This document shows positions 1 to 8,134 of a DNA stretch of 16,552 nt, piece after piece. This DNA is from Gracilaria caudata (Eukaryota > Rhodophyta > Florideophyceae > Gracilariales > Gracilariaceae). Where the stretch lies: positions 1 to 16,552 of the forward strand of contig JASCIV010000566.1 in the NCBI GenBank assembly GCA_030374735.1, in the 5' to 3' direction. The notes beneath the pieces were generated by a model. It made no database searches. It was not told the DNA's origin and saw only the letters and a program-made list of their open reading frames with translations. The position numbers were made by a program, and so were the translations under genes. Position 1 is the stretch's first letter. Each line of letters begins with the position of its first letter.

Positions 1-1660
1 CTCGATGACTACAAATGACTAACTATGCCGAATTTAGGCTTGCTAATGACTACCGAGTTGGGGCAATTAGTTAGTCACATGTACGCCCCTGGGAATAGTT
101 CTCTCGCCCTCGTTGGAGAAGCATAGTAAATGACAGCGATGCCTGTCATGTCTGTCTAACCATTTGTGGCAATAGAGTTAATTGGATGCGTCCGCATTTG
201 TTCTTCTTCATTGCGATCATTGTCCCTTATTACAACACTAAACGAGAGCAATTTACAACTTAGAAATGGTCCCTCTCCTGTAGGAAGGCCAAAAACTTTG
301 ACGGCTAATGCTGCATCACTTCTAGATACATTTTGTCTCTGCATTTCTGAGGGGAAGGCAGTTCTTTTCTACTTTATAAAGAAGGAAGAAGAAAAAAAGG
401 TGAGCAAGCGTAATATATGGAAAGCTTAGAGACCCAGGCCCCTGTGAATCGCATCAAACCCTTAGTACGATACCCCCTGTTGTCTGAAAACTGTATTCGA
501 TTGGCCCGTCGCTCTCTTACTGAGAAAGTTCTCGGCGGACCGTATTATTTAAGTCGCAGCGAAGCATTAAATGTCCGGTATGGAGACGAGATATCAAAAG
601 CAACGCCGTGAAAACTGCTCGGGAACGCCACAAGTGCATGTTGGTGGGCCATGCCGCGATTTTGAACACTGAAAACAACTTTTCGATGAGATGTCGCGCG
701 ATATGAGTACGATGAAGGTTGCTCTTTCACAATGTTTGATATTGGAGGTTTAACGGAGAAAGCAGGTGGTTGACGACTCACGGGTGGGAAGAAGTGTGAG
801 ATTTGCAAGTCGAAAGCGTCAGCTAAGGAAAAGAGGAGAATCTGCTTTTTCCTCTCCTTCTATTCGAAGCGGTTGTGTCGCATAACAATGGCAATATTCC
901 AAACAGCCATGTGTTCCTCCAGTTGACAACAACTCGCCTAATTTAGAAGTGCGAGAATGAAGGTATGAGACCAATTCAACGAAATGCATAAAACTTTGGC
1001 ACGAGAGCGGAACTACCGACAGCTGTCATGAAAGCACGTGGAAGACGTATGATAGCCGATGTGCAGGTTGTCGCAGGAGAGCATTTCTTTGCTTGCGTTT
1101 GATTGCGCTCCACATGCAGCAGCGCATGACATCTTCATCAGCATGGAGCACAGTCACAAGTGAGACGGGCAGAGATGCGAGATGCAGTGGGGTTACACAC
1201 GTGAATGAATTTTTGCAAATATGCGAACAAGCTCTTGAGCGTAGATAAAATGATTATAGAGAGCCACACATTTTGCGAAGTTCGATCGTCTGTATCGCGA
1301 GGAGAGAAATGCAGAGGAGAAGTGTCCACCTACTCTTTTGAATGTCAGTTTTCTATAGTTGGATGACGCAAAGTAGCCCTGCCAAGAACAAGCACCGTGC
1401 CCGCGACGGTGACGCACATCGAAACACAACTGAATGTCAGCACTGCTCGCGAACGTAACAGAGTTCAGCACTGATACATGCGGTATGGCAATTCTTTCTT
1501 CGCCAAGTGGATGAGAGATGAAGGGCGTGAGCCGTCTTGAAGCTGCGATGGAATGCAAGTGTGTGTCGTTTACGGAATTTGGGGGTCCTTTTTCAAACTG
1601 TCTAAGAAATTTCGGAGTTAGTTCTTCCATCGCGATGAAGCAAAGCAGCCATCTGCCGGC
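1..1660. other. Stretch without recognisable gene (left end)
   Basis: I see no recognisable protein, tRNA or rRNA here. Open frames of up to about 145 codons occur on both strands, but frames of this length also appear antisense to real genes elsewhere in the window, so length alone is not evidence. A 10-base inverted repeat lies near the left end. A minus-strand frame at 1193-1630 could be a downstream exon of the candidate that starts at 1999, but I could not find a convincing splice pair to join them. Confidence 0.5.
16..77. repeat. 10-base inverted repeat, arms 16-25 and 68-77
   Basis: TGACTAACTA at 16-25 is the exact reverse complement of TAGTTAGTCA at 68-77, with 42 bases between. No gene start is nearby. 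It may be a chance match or the edge of an element that continues left of the window. Confidence 0.4.
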
Positions 1661-1663
1661 ATA

Positions 1664-1999
1664 CTACGCAGATACATCACGCAAAGAAGGCGGCAGCGTA
1701 AACTTCGGTACATTGATAGATGAGGCGCTAGAACTCGCAGCAGAAGGAAGAGATCGTCCATGATGTTCATCGTTGACGCAAGACTGACGTGATCCACAGA
1801 ATCTGGATGGCGGTAGCACGAACAACGGCGGCAAAGGCGGATCACGATAACGAGTTAGAATAGAACGGCGTAAATTCAAACGCTTCTCAGCGGCGGGCGG
1901 AGCTGGTGATGCGCATGTGAATTGTGGCGGATCACTCGTCGAAGGAGGTTGACCGTTGGATGAAGTCGGCGAAATCATGTGTGTTCTCGAAGACACCAT
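1664..1999 (-). CDS. Candidate Ser/Pro-rich protein or first exon behind a TATA box
   Basis: I do not recognise this 111-residue frame. The case for it is positional. A textbook TATA sequence (CTATAAAAGG on the minus strand, 2067-2076) lies about 70 bases upstream, the frame begins at the first ATG after that box, and the ATG has G at +4. The product is rich in serine and proline (for example SPAPPAA-like and DPPLPP stretches in the first 60 residues), with no membrane segment or known motif. It could be a short protein or the first exon of a spliced gene running towards 1200. Open frames this long are common by chance here, so the coding call is weak. Confidence 0.22.
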   Translation of the reverse strand: MVSSRTHMISPTSSNGQPPSTSDPPQFTCASPAPPAAEKRLNLRRSILTRYRDPPLPPLFVLPPSRFCGSRQSCVNDEHHGRSLPSAASSSASSINVPKFTLPPSLRDVSA

Positions 2000-2066
2000 G
2001 GAGGGAAGTGTTGGGAAAGTTGTTATCGGATGGCGATCGCTGTCAGTGTGCGATCTCCGCGTTGGG

Positions 2067-2076
2067 CCTTTTATAG
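2067..2076 (-). promoter_or_regulatory. TATA box
   Basis: The minus strand reads CTATAAAAGG, which matches the eukaryotic TATA consensus. Initiation about 30 bases downstream would give a leader of roughly 45 bases without an ATG before the start at 1999. Confidence 0.4.
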
Positions 2077-2736
2077 TGCTCTGAAGTTTGAGTTTTCACG
2101 CGGATGAACGAGCATCATGGACGAGAGTGTAACCATCGAGGCTGAGAATGCAACCTGGATCTGTTGACAAGGTTGAAGGTTACACGTGCAGTGGGCTCCC
2201 TGACAATTCGCTTGCGCAAATGCGATGCTTACCCTAATTGCAGAGCGGAACGCTCGGTATCCAATACCTGGAGGTGTTGTTTTGCGGTTGAATTTATGAA
2301 ATTCGCGACTTGGTACAACTTGTTTCGCGTTGGAGTGAAAAACTACAGCAGCAAAACAGCATTGGAGGGAAACTTTCACTCCTTCACTGCAAACAAGTTG
2401 TTAAAGCTGTTCCAATCCATCACCTATTCGTTCCGAATGACAGTTGATAGAAGACAGTGCAGTTTCTGCTGCCAATGCATCGGGGAAAGAAAACCGAAAC
2501 TGAGACAGATATGATTGTATTGTTGCATGAGATTTGCTCTTGTGGTGGGGGTCGCCCATGTTGCCATCGTCACAGTGTGGCTTACGCCAAATCGAGGAGC
2601 GAAGCCTCTAGATTGATCGAAAAAATGACAACGACATTCCATTGTGTTAGGGCTGGTCCGTTCCCATTTGGCAACTCGAAGTCATCTGCGTTCACTTGTT
2701 GGCATGTTGCTGTCAACCTGATTCGTTTTAAGGAGA

Positions 2737-2787
2737 AAGCAATGCCTCTTTCTCGTGCATTAAATGCACGAGAAGCAGGCATTGCTT
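2737..2787. repeat. Long hairpin: 25-base arms, 1-base centre
   Basis: Arms 2737-2761 and 2763-2787 are reverse complements at 23 of 25 positions, with a single A between them. The similarity continues imperfectly outward, AGGAGAAAGC on the left against a complement of GCTTGTGTCCT on the right. Such a structure could be a cruciform, the remains of a palindromic mobile element, or a small-RNA precursor. The missing loop makes a standard microRNA precursor less likely. Confidence 0.75.
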
Positions 2788-3339
2788 GTGTCCTCAAATC
2801 GCGCGAGGAAACGTGAACGTGTACATATCTTACTTATCGTTTCCTCAATCTTTTCCGAACATAAAAATTACTTCATGCCATCACCTGTTCTGTGCCGATG
2901 ATATTGTTTGTGGATGTTGTATCAGTGGATGTACCGTCGGTACGACAGAGGGTTAATGATTTACAGAAGCGCTTCGCTTTTGCCCTCGAGGTCTCTACAT
3001 TTCTGTGAGCTTGGTCTATCTGCTGGCGGCGTGTTACTCATCATTTTCTCCCTTTAACGAAATTTGCTTCCAGGCTGTGATTCGGTACAGTGCGGAACAC
3101 GGATACACTTTCAATAAAAAATTCTCTCATTTAATGTGGCTGCGCCACGTCATCAATATCGATATCGCACCTGAGTACCATGTATTCTCAACTGTAGCAT
3201 ACTGAACTCATCACCAAAGCTCATCGCCAGTATCCTTTCCGAGACATCACGAAGCGGCTCCAATTCTCGTGGAACTCCACGTAAAGAAGACGCAAGTTCT
3301 ATCTTCCAGAATACCAGCAAAGAAGCAATAGCCACAAAA

Positions 3340-3640
3340 AGAAAATCAGTCCATATTCCCTGTTTTTCAGTTTTTTTTAAATCATTCTATTGCCTTTGCC
3401 ATTTAAGCAAAATGTCTGAATGTGCCAAAGAGGGAGCAATTTCTTTTGTACATGATACTTTTTCATTTTTATCATCATATAACTGAAATCCATTCAGATA
3501 TTCCTATGTTCTGTATTTCATAATGAATAGTTAAGGACAACGTGTTTATGAAAAGTGCATATATATTTTTTGTGCCTCTTTCAAATCAGCATTGGGGGGA
3601 TCAATGTTCTTAATGCATTGAAAAATGAAGCAGGAAGGCA
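3340..3640. other. AT-rich segment
   Basis: This stretch is visibly richer in A and T than its surroundings, with runs such as AGTTTTTTTTAAATC near 3369 and ATATATATTTTTTG near 3560. It contains no open frame of note and lies just upstream of the TATA box at 3715. It may be an upstream promoter or spacer region. Confidence 0.55.
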
Positions 3641-3712
3641 CTTTTCTTTCATACACAAAAGCAACCCTTGGTTTTTTTTCGTTTGTTTCGCTTTCTGGAT
3701 CATCGAGTCAGA

Positions 3713-3724
3713 GGTATAAAAGCG
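3713..3724 (+). promoter_or_regulatory. TATA box with ATG-free leader
   Basis: The sequence GGTATAAAAGCG matches the TATA consensus. The next ATG on the plus strand is at 3937, so about 215 bases of A/C-rich sequence follow without an ATG, as in a genuine 5' leader. TTCGAGAA just downstream (3725-3732) resembles half of a heat-shock element, but no full array is present. Confidence 0.4.
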
Positions 3725-3838
3725 TTCGAGAAAACGAACTGAAGTTCATCTCCGTCAAGCACAAGCTTCACGAAAACCGAACAAGAACAAAACGCACACA
3801 AAATCAGATCTCGTTGGGGAAAGAGCGGGTAGTGCCGA

Positions 3839-3861
3839 TCTGGAACTGCGAAAGTTCCAGA
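3839..3861. repeat. 9-base-pair hairpin in candidate leader
   Basis: TCTGGAACT and AGTTCCAGA form a perfect 9-base-pair stem around a GCGAA loop. It falls within the proposed leader of the open frame at 3937, where it would be present in the RNA. Confidence 0.55.
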
Positions 3862-3936
3862 GGGGAAGAGAACAGCTTCAGTTCCAAAATAAAACAAGCA
3901 GATACCTTTTGAGTACTGAGATCTCTCGTAGAGACA

Positions 3937-4218
3937 ATGAAGAGTCTTTTGTGGAATAAGGTCTCTTATCTGTTTGAAAATCCATACGAATTTTTCTCAG
4001 ACATCTCAATAGTCCGTGACATTTTCTTTGGAGGAAGAAAGAAGAAAAAAAGATCCAAGTATTACATCACATCGAGGAGACAGGTGTCGGAACTTATGTA
4101 TCTTCACATTAAACACTACCAACACTCTAAAGAAATGTCTCCGTTTGATTACAGGAGATATCGGAGGTGGGAGGAGAAACAGAAGCGTGGACGGCGACGT
4201 AGACCACATACTCGATGA
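3937..4218 (+). CDS. Candidate small basic protein behind a TATA box
   Basis: I do not recognise this 93-residue frame. It begins at the first ATG after the TATA box at 3715. Its composition looks protein-like: an aromatic-rich N-terminal third (LFENPYEFFSD at about residues 12-22), then a lysine/arginine cluster GGRKKKKRSK at about 32-41, then a very basic C-terminus with RRYRRWEEKQKRGRRRR at about 74-90. The two basic clusters resemble nuclear-localisation or nucleic-acid-binding segments. There is no signal peptide. Against it, the A/G-rich DNA would give such basic runs by chance, and no homologue comes to mind. It could also be one exon of a larger gene. Confidence 0.3.
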   Translation: MKSLLWNKVSYLFENPYEFFSDISIVRDIFFGGRKKKKRSKYYITSRRQVSELMYLHIKHYQHSKEMSPFDYRRYRRWEEKQKRGRRRRPHTR

Positions 4219-4402
4219 ATAGTGATGAGCACTGGATGTTCTTGTGGATGGTTTCCTGGTTTCATTGAAATGGGGAGAGAGAGTTGGGAACGAATGTAAG
4301 GTAGGCGTATATGTTATTGATATTGACTTTATAGTGGGGGTTGAGAAGCGACTCACCGGCTAAATGCATGAGACCTGACAGAAACATTTACGCTGTTGCA
4401 CC

Positions 4403-4563
4403 CACAAATATCTCTCGAATGGTGAGCGCTTTCCACAACGACTCGGCGTTGACAAGCTTATGCACAGACCAAACTCTGTGCTCACAAAGTTGTGCGCGAG
4501 CAAAGAAATATGTATTCGAAAAATGGCGCGTCAGCGAGCGCTGTTCATGACGTGTGCGCCGAC
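4403..4563 (+). repeat. Dispersed repeat A, copy 1
   Basis: This matches 6303-6446 in the same orientation. The strongest block runs from ATGGTGAGCGCTTTCCACAA to GTTGACA, with about three differences in 36 bases, followed by AATGGCGCGTCAGCGAG and CATGACGTGTGCGCCGA. Weaker similarity extends left to about 4370 (GAGACCTGACAG against GGGACCCGACAG). The central spacer has diverged and differs in length. Confidence 0.75.
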
Positions 4564-5297
4564 CCAGTGCTATTCAGCCTTTGAATATACATGCAATCAG
4601 CCTCCAATTCAACGCCTCCGGCGAATCCGAGCCCCGTTTGACGCAATTTCTTGTTCCGCTCCATGCCCGTCAGGGGCGGGCACACCCAGAATGTATGGGT
4701 GTGGTTTATGGCGACCCTTCACATAAGATGAGAAAGTTTGGCACGGCCAAGTCCGCTATGGCAACGATGAGTCCAAGTCTGGCAAGTAGAATGAGAAAAG
4801 CCTTGCACAATTTATTCTGTTAACTATTAAAATTCAAAGAACCACGCGATAAGCGCTGGGACTGCAAACACCACTCCAAGTATGTCCTTGCTTCAGCCCG
4901 CAGGGACAGCAAAGTACAAGATAATTCCCATGAGAGCAGAAAAACCACCAGCGGTATAAGGGCATGTACTGAATTTGTTTCAAAAATGTTCTGCTCAATA
5001 CACTAGAATTACTTTTGCTCAAAGAGCCGTTGCGTAACACAACTTGTGTGCTAATGATACGAGGGAACCCGACGTCATCACGATGCTGTACGAATTCTTT
5101 TCAATGAAGGTGAGGGCATCCTATGCCTCCACGAGGTGGTGATTGGCGTGGGTCATCTTGTAGGCCTCGACAACAATGATTGAAGGAATAAGGCTCTGCG
5201 AATATGCTTCCCAAGCCCGCTCTTCACCAGAACAGAACGAACGCATGTTGTCACTTGATTCATGGTTGTAAATTGAGACATTTCGACGCACGCATGA

Positions 5298-5319
5298 ACC
5301 GAAGGCAGGTGCCTTCGGT
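5298..5319. repeat. Perfect 10-base-pair hairpin
   Basis: ACCGAAGGCA and TGCCTTCGGT are perfect reverse complements around a GG centre. No gene is nearby on either strand that would use it as a known signal. Confidence 0.6.
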
Positions 5320-5884
5320 CAGGTATCCATCTGTTCGTTACGCAGTACGCTCGGGTGTGACAAGGAACATTGGCGCGCTTGTAAGAAATGAGCAGTTCAT
5401 TCGAGTCCCCCGTAGACACGTGAGCGGAATTGCATGGTGCTCATCGTAATGTAATGTCCCAGAAGGAAGGCCAGCTTCTTGACATACAAAACAACATGCT
5501 CCGGTTAAAAAAGAACTGTTAGTTCTCAAAATGCCCGCCGGGCCTTTCCTTACTTGTCTACATGCACTACTCATTTGCCTATCGGAACTGCCATGAGATT
5601 ACCCGATGATGAAGTAGCCGTGGCACAGAGGATGCTGTCAGGCCACAGACATCTGCATGTTTAACCACAAATGGGAAAAGGGCCCAACGAGAGAAAGGGG
5701 GGCTCATTGGCCGGGTGGAGATATTAGAACAATGCAACGCTCAAGTTTCAATCGCTGCACGGCAGTGCTGCCATCACTTGCGCACTGTCATCGCGAGCTG
5801 CCATTATGTCAAGCGTGAATCTCTTCTACAGCAACAGCTCGCTGTCCACATCTTTGCGCCGAGTTCGAACCGTCGAGAAGAGGT

Positions 5885-5908
5885 CGTTCTCGTTCTCGTT
5901 CTCGTTCT
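5885..5908 (+). repeat. (CGTTCT)4 simple repeat
   Basis: Four exact tandem copies of CGTTCT. It has no apparent functional context. Confidence 0.7.
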
Positions 5909-6023
5909 CTGCGCCCCAGTATTCGTTCCTCATCCATCGATCGCTTCCTGCTCGACCGTTATGAACACTCTTTTCCGTGTGAAAAAGCAATACATGACAC
6001 AAAATTTGGCTTCCGTCCTTTTG

Positions 6024-6150
6024 CTGCAGATCATTCTCGAGGCAGAACGAATAGATAAGCCGTTACTCGTCGTCGTCGTTGCAAGAGTTTTGACATCTGT
6101 GACTGATCTTTTGGGTCAGTTCAAACCTACGCTGCATTGAAAACAGCGAC
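6024..6150 (+). repeat. Dispersed repeat B, copy 1
   Basis: This matches 6893-7070 in the same orientation. Shared blocks include CAGATC-TTCT, then CTCGTCGTCGTTGCAAGAGT, then CTTTTGGGTCA, then GAAAACAG (GGAAACAG in the other copy). The other copy carries roughly 50 extra bases between the second and third blocks. Confidence 0.6.
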
Positions 6151-6302
6151 AACTGTGTATGATAAATGCGAGAAGCGGGGGTATGGCAGTAGGTTGTTAG
6201 CCATTGCGCTGAATGATGTAACGTTCAAGCCAAATATACGGGACCCGACAGCATATGCGCCTTGCGTGGAGGTTAATTTAGTCTTGTAGATACAGCTGCG
6301 CG

Positions 6303-6446
6303 CACAAATATGGCACGCATGGTGAGTGCTTTCCACAACGACTTGGCATTGACAGGCACGCAGCATATGCGCGGCATAAAGCGCGAGTGAAGAAAATACT
6401 CGAGAAATGGTGCGTCAGCGAGGACAGTGCATGACGTGTGCGCCGA
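6303..6446 (+). repeat. Dispersed repeat A, copy 2
   Basis: Second copy of the repeat at 4403-4563. In the best-conserved block this copy reads TG or CA where copy 1 reads CG at three sites, which points to decay at CpG. It ends with CATGACGTGTGCGCCGA, as copy 1 does. Confidence 0.75.
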
Positions 6447-6892
6447 GTGGCACAGCTTTGTTAATTTTTGGTTTACATGGCTGTTTTCATGTAAAAAGCG
6501 AAAAAAAAAGACGCATTCGGCACGCGAATGGTTTCGCTGTCCGCTTTCGAGACTCGAAATCGGCGTGCGGAGATTCCACGCACACTTCGAAAAGACTCCA
6601 AATGTGAACACGAGAGGGGAAAAAAATACGGTTTGGCAGACGGAGATTGGGGTTGTGGAAAGGGTTTGCAGCTGTCGACGGTGGATTGGCTGCGCTGCAC
6701 GACAGCATGTGACCGCCGCGAGTCGCAAGACACATCGCTGCTGGCGCTTGATATCGATTTCGAGTCCGGCAGACGAGTGGTTGATGGTGCTCGCCCAATG
6801 GTGTGCTCCGCTTCAAAGCTATAAACACTTGCCGAGGGTTTGTCATCTGTCACGACTGCGTGACAATGCAACGCTTTCGGCTGCGCTCCATG

Positions 6893-7070
6893 TGCCGCAG
6901 ATCGTTCTGGCGCCGCCATCAGATGAGCGGCTGCTCGTCGTCGTTGCAAGAGTTTCGACGACGACTGCGTGTAACTTTTTTTTAATCGATGTAAGAGAAG
7001 CTTAGAGATCTGTGGCTGCGCTTTTGGGTCACCTAAACGTACCCGTTGGGTACGGAGTATTGGAAACAGT
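6893..7070 (+). repeat. Dispersed repeat B, copy 2
   Basis: Second copy of the repeat at 6024-6150. It is longer owing to a T-rich insertion (about 6965-7005, containing a run of eight T). It keeps CG in AGTTTCGACG where copy 1 has AGTTTTGACA. Confidence 0.6.
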
Positions 7071-8134
7071 GTCCACTCTGAACAACGAGAGAACCGAAAG
7101 TGTTCCACGAAGGTTCTTTTATAATCTCGCCGTAACGAGCGTTAACCATTTTCACTTATGTTGAAAGTTCTCGGCCAACTTGAGGCTGGAGTTAAATTGA
7201 AGACCTGGTACTACCAAGGGTATCCATGTCATGTTATCGAATGTGTGTTTACGACGTAGCAACGTTGAAAGTGATTGGCGTGTACCGTGCAATTCAGTAA
7301 TGCATAAACCTGATTTGGTATGACAACTCACGGCAGGTCGGCGTCCGCAAAGGAGTAGAAACGTTCGCTTTCTTCGCTTTGCTCACGTCCATCGTCTTCT
7401 TCTGTAGACAACAAACGCCGCCCTCTCGCCTTCCACTTGTTTTCGGTCTGCCTTCTCCAAATAGCTTTGCAAAGTGTTGCTATTGTTCGAAAAGCATTAA
7501 AAGCGTACAGCAACGCCTATCTCGCAATCGTGATAAACCTGCACAAAAGACAGACGATCACTACAGCGCTGCTGGAAAGCGCGAAGTATCTATCACAGTA
7601 AGCTGCGGTGCAACAACTTGTTGGCTGTACAGTAGTAAGTGCGTGTGGTGGAAGCTGTGATGGCAACCACCGAGTCACCCTCGTACCGGGCGTGTATGAT
7701 GTACACGCCGCCATACAATACCCTCTTAACGATGCGCTATGCTGGCACTGTGGACAAATAATATCTCGTGCAGCGTTGCATTCCGACGCATCGTATATCC
7801 ATCATATTGCTCACGCTTGCGCTTGTTTTCCTAACAGTGGTGCGTGTGCACTCACGTGAACTACCTCATATAAACGAGGCAGATACAAACTGAACAAAGT
7901 GAATCTCTCTCGACACGGCGAGAGGCAAACAGAGAAAAAGCAATAGCCCGTTTGTTTCATTCCAAATGTTAGCAGCGTCAGCAAATGAGAAAAAAAAAGA
8001 ATGAACGTCGAAACCCAGCCCAGAACGTTAACAGTCGTCCGCAAACGTCTCCACAACCGTCCAAGTACATCACATGTTTGACCTCCCGAAAACAAAAAAA
8101 AAGAACTCCCCCCGAAACAAAAAGTGCCTCTCTA

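Larger units (their letters stand above)
2080..3700. other. Stretch without recognisable gene
   Basis: No coding region can be supported. The stretch holds a long near-perfect hairpin at 2737-2787 and a markedly AT-rich segment at about 3340-3640. Open frames (for example 2457-2816 plus, 2424-2642 minus) overlap each other on both strands and show no motif or sensible composition. Confidence 0.5.
4220..8134. other. Gene-poor, repeat-bearing stretch
   Basis: No known protein, tRNA or rRNA is seen. The stretch holds both copies of repeat A and both copies of repeat B, a short hairpin and a small hexamer repeat. The longest open frame, on the minus strand at 6473-7108 with 211 codons, starts with GTG rather than ATG, has no recognisable motif and crosses repeat DNA. 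A minus-strand TATA-like ATTATAAAAG lies at about 7115-7124 above it, so transcription cannot be excluded. The 3' end of the CLC transcript presumably falls just below 8135. Confidence 0.5.

Noticed and set aside
4006..4356. Minus-strand open frame of 116 codons with CTATAAAG at its start
   Set aside because: The TATA-like site lies inside the frame, just after its first ATG, so the two do not belong together. The Ser/Thr/Pro composition is low complexity.
5865..5885. GGTTCGAACTC on the minus strand, resembling a tRNA T-loop (B box)
   Set aside because: The flanking bases do not form a T stem, and no cloverleaf can be drawn around it.
5715..6140. Plus-strand open frame of 141 codons
   Set aside because: The LVLVLVL and LLVVVV runs come from the CGTTCT and CGT simple repeats, and the 3' part is repeat B.
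6473..7108. Minus-strand open frame of 211 codons
   Set aside because: It starts with GTG, lacks motifs and overlaps repeat B. Conflicting long frames exist on the other strand.
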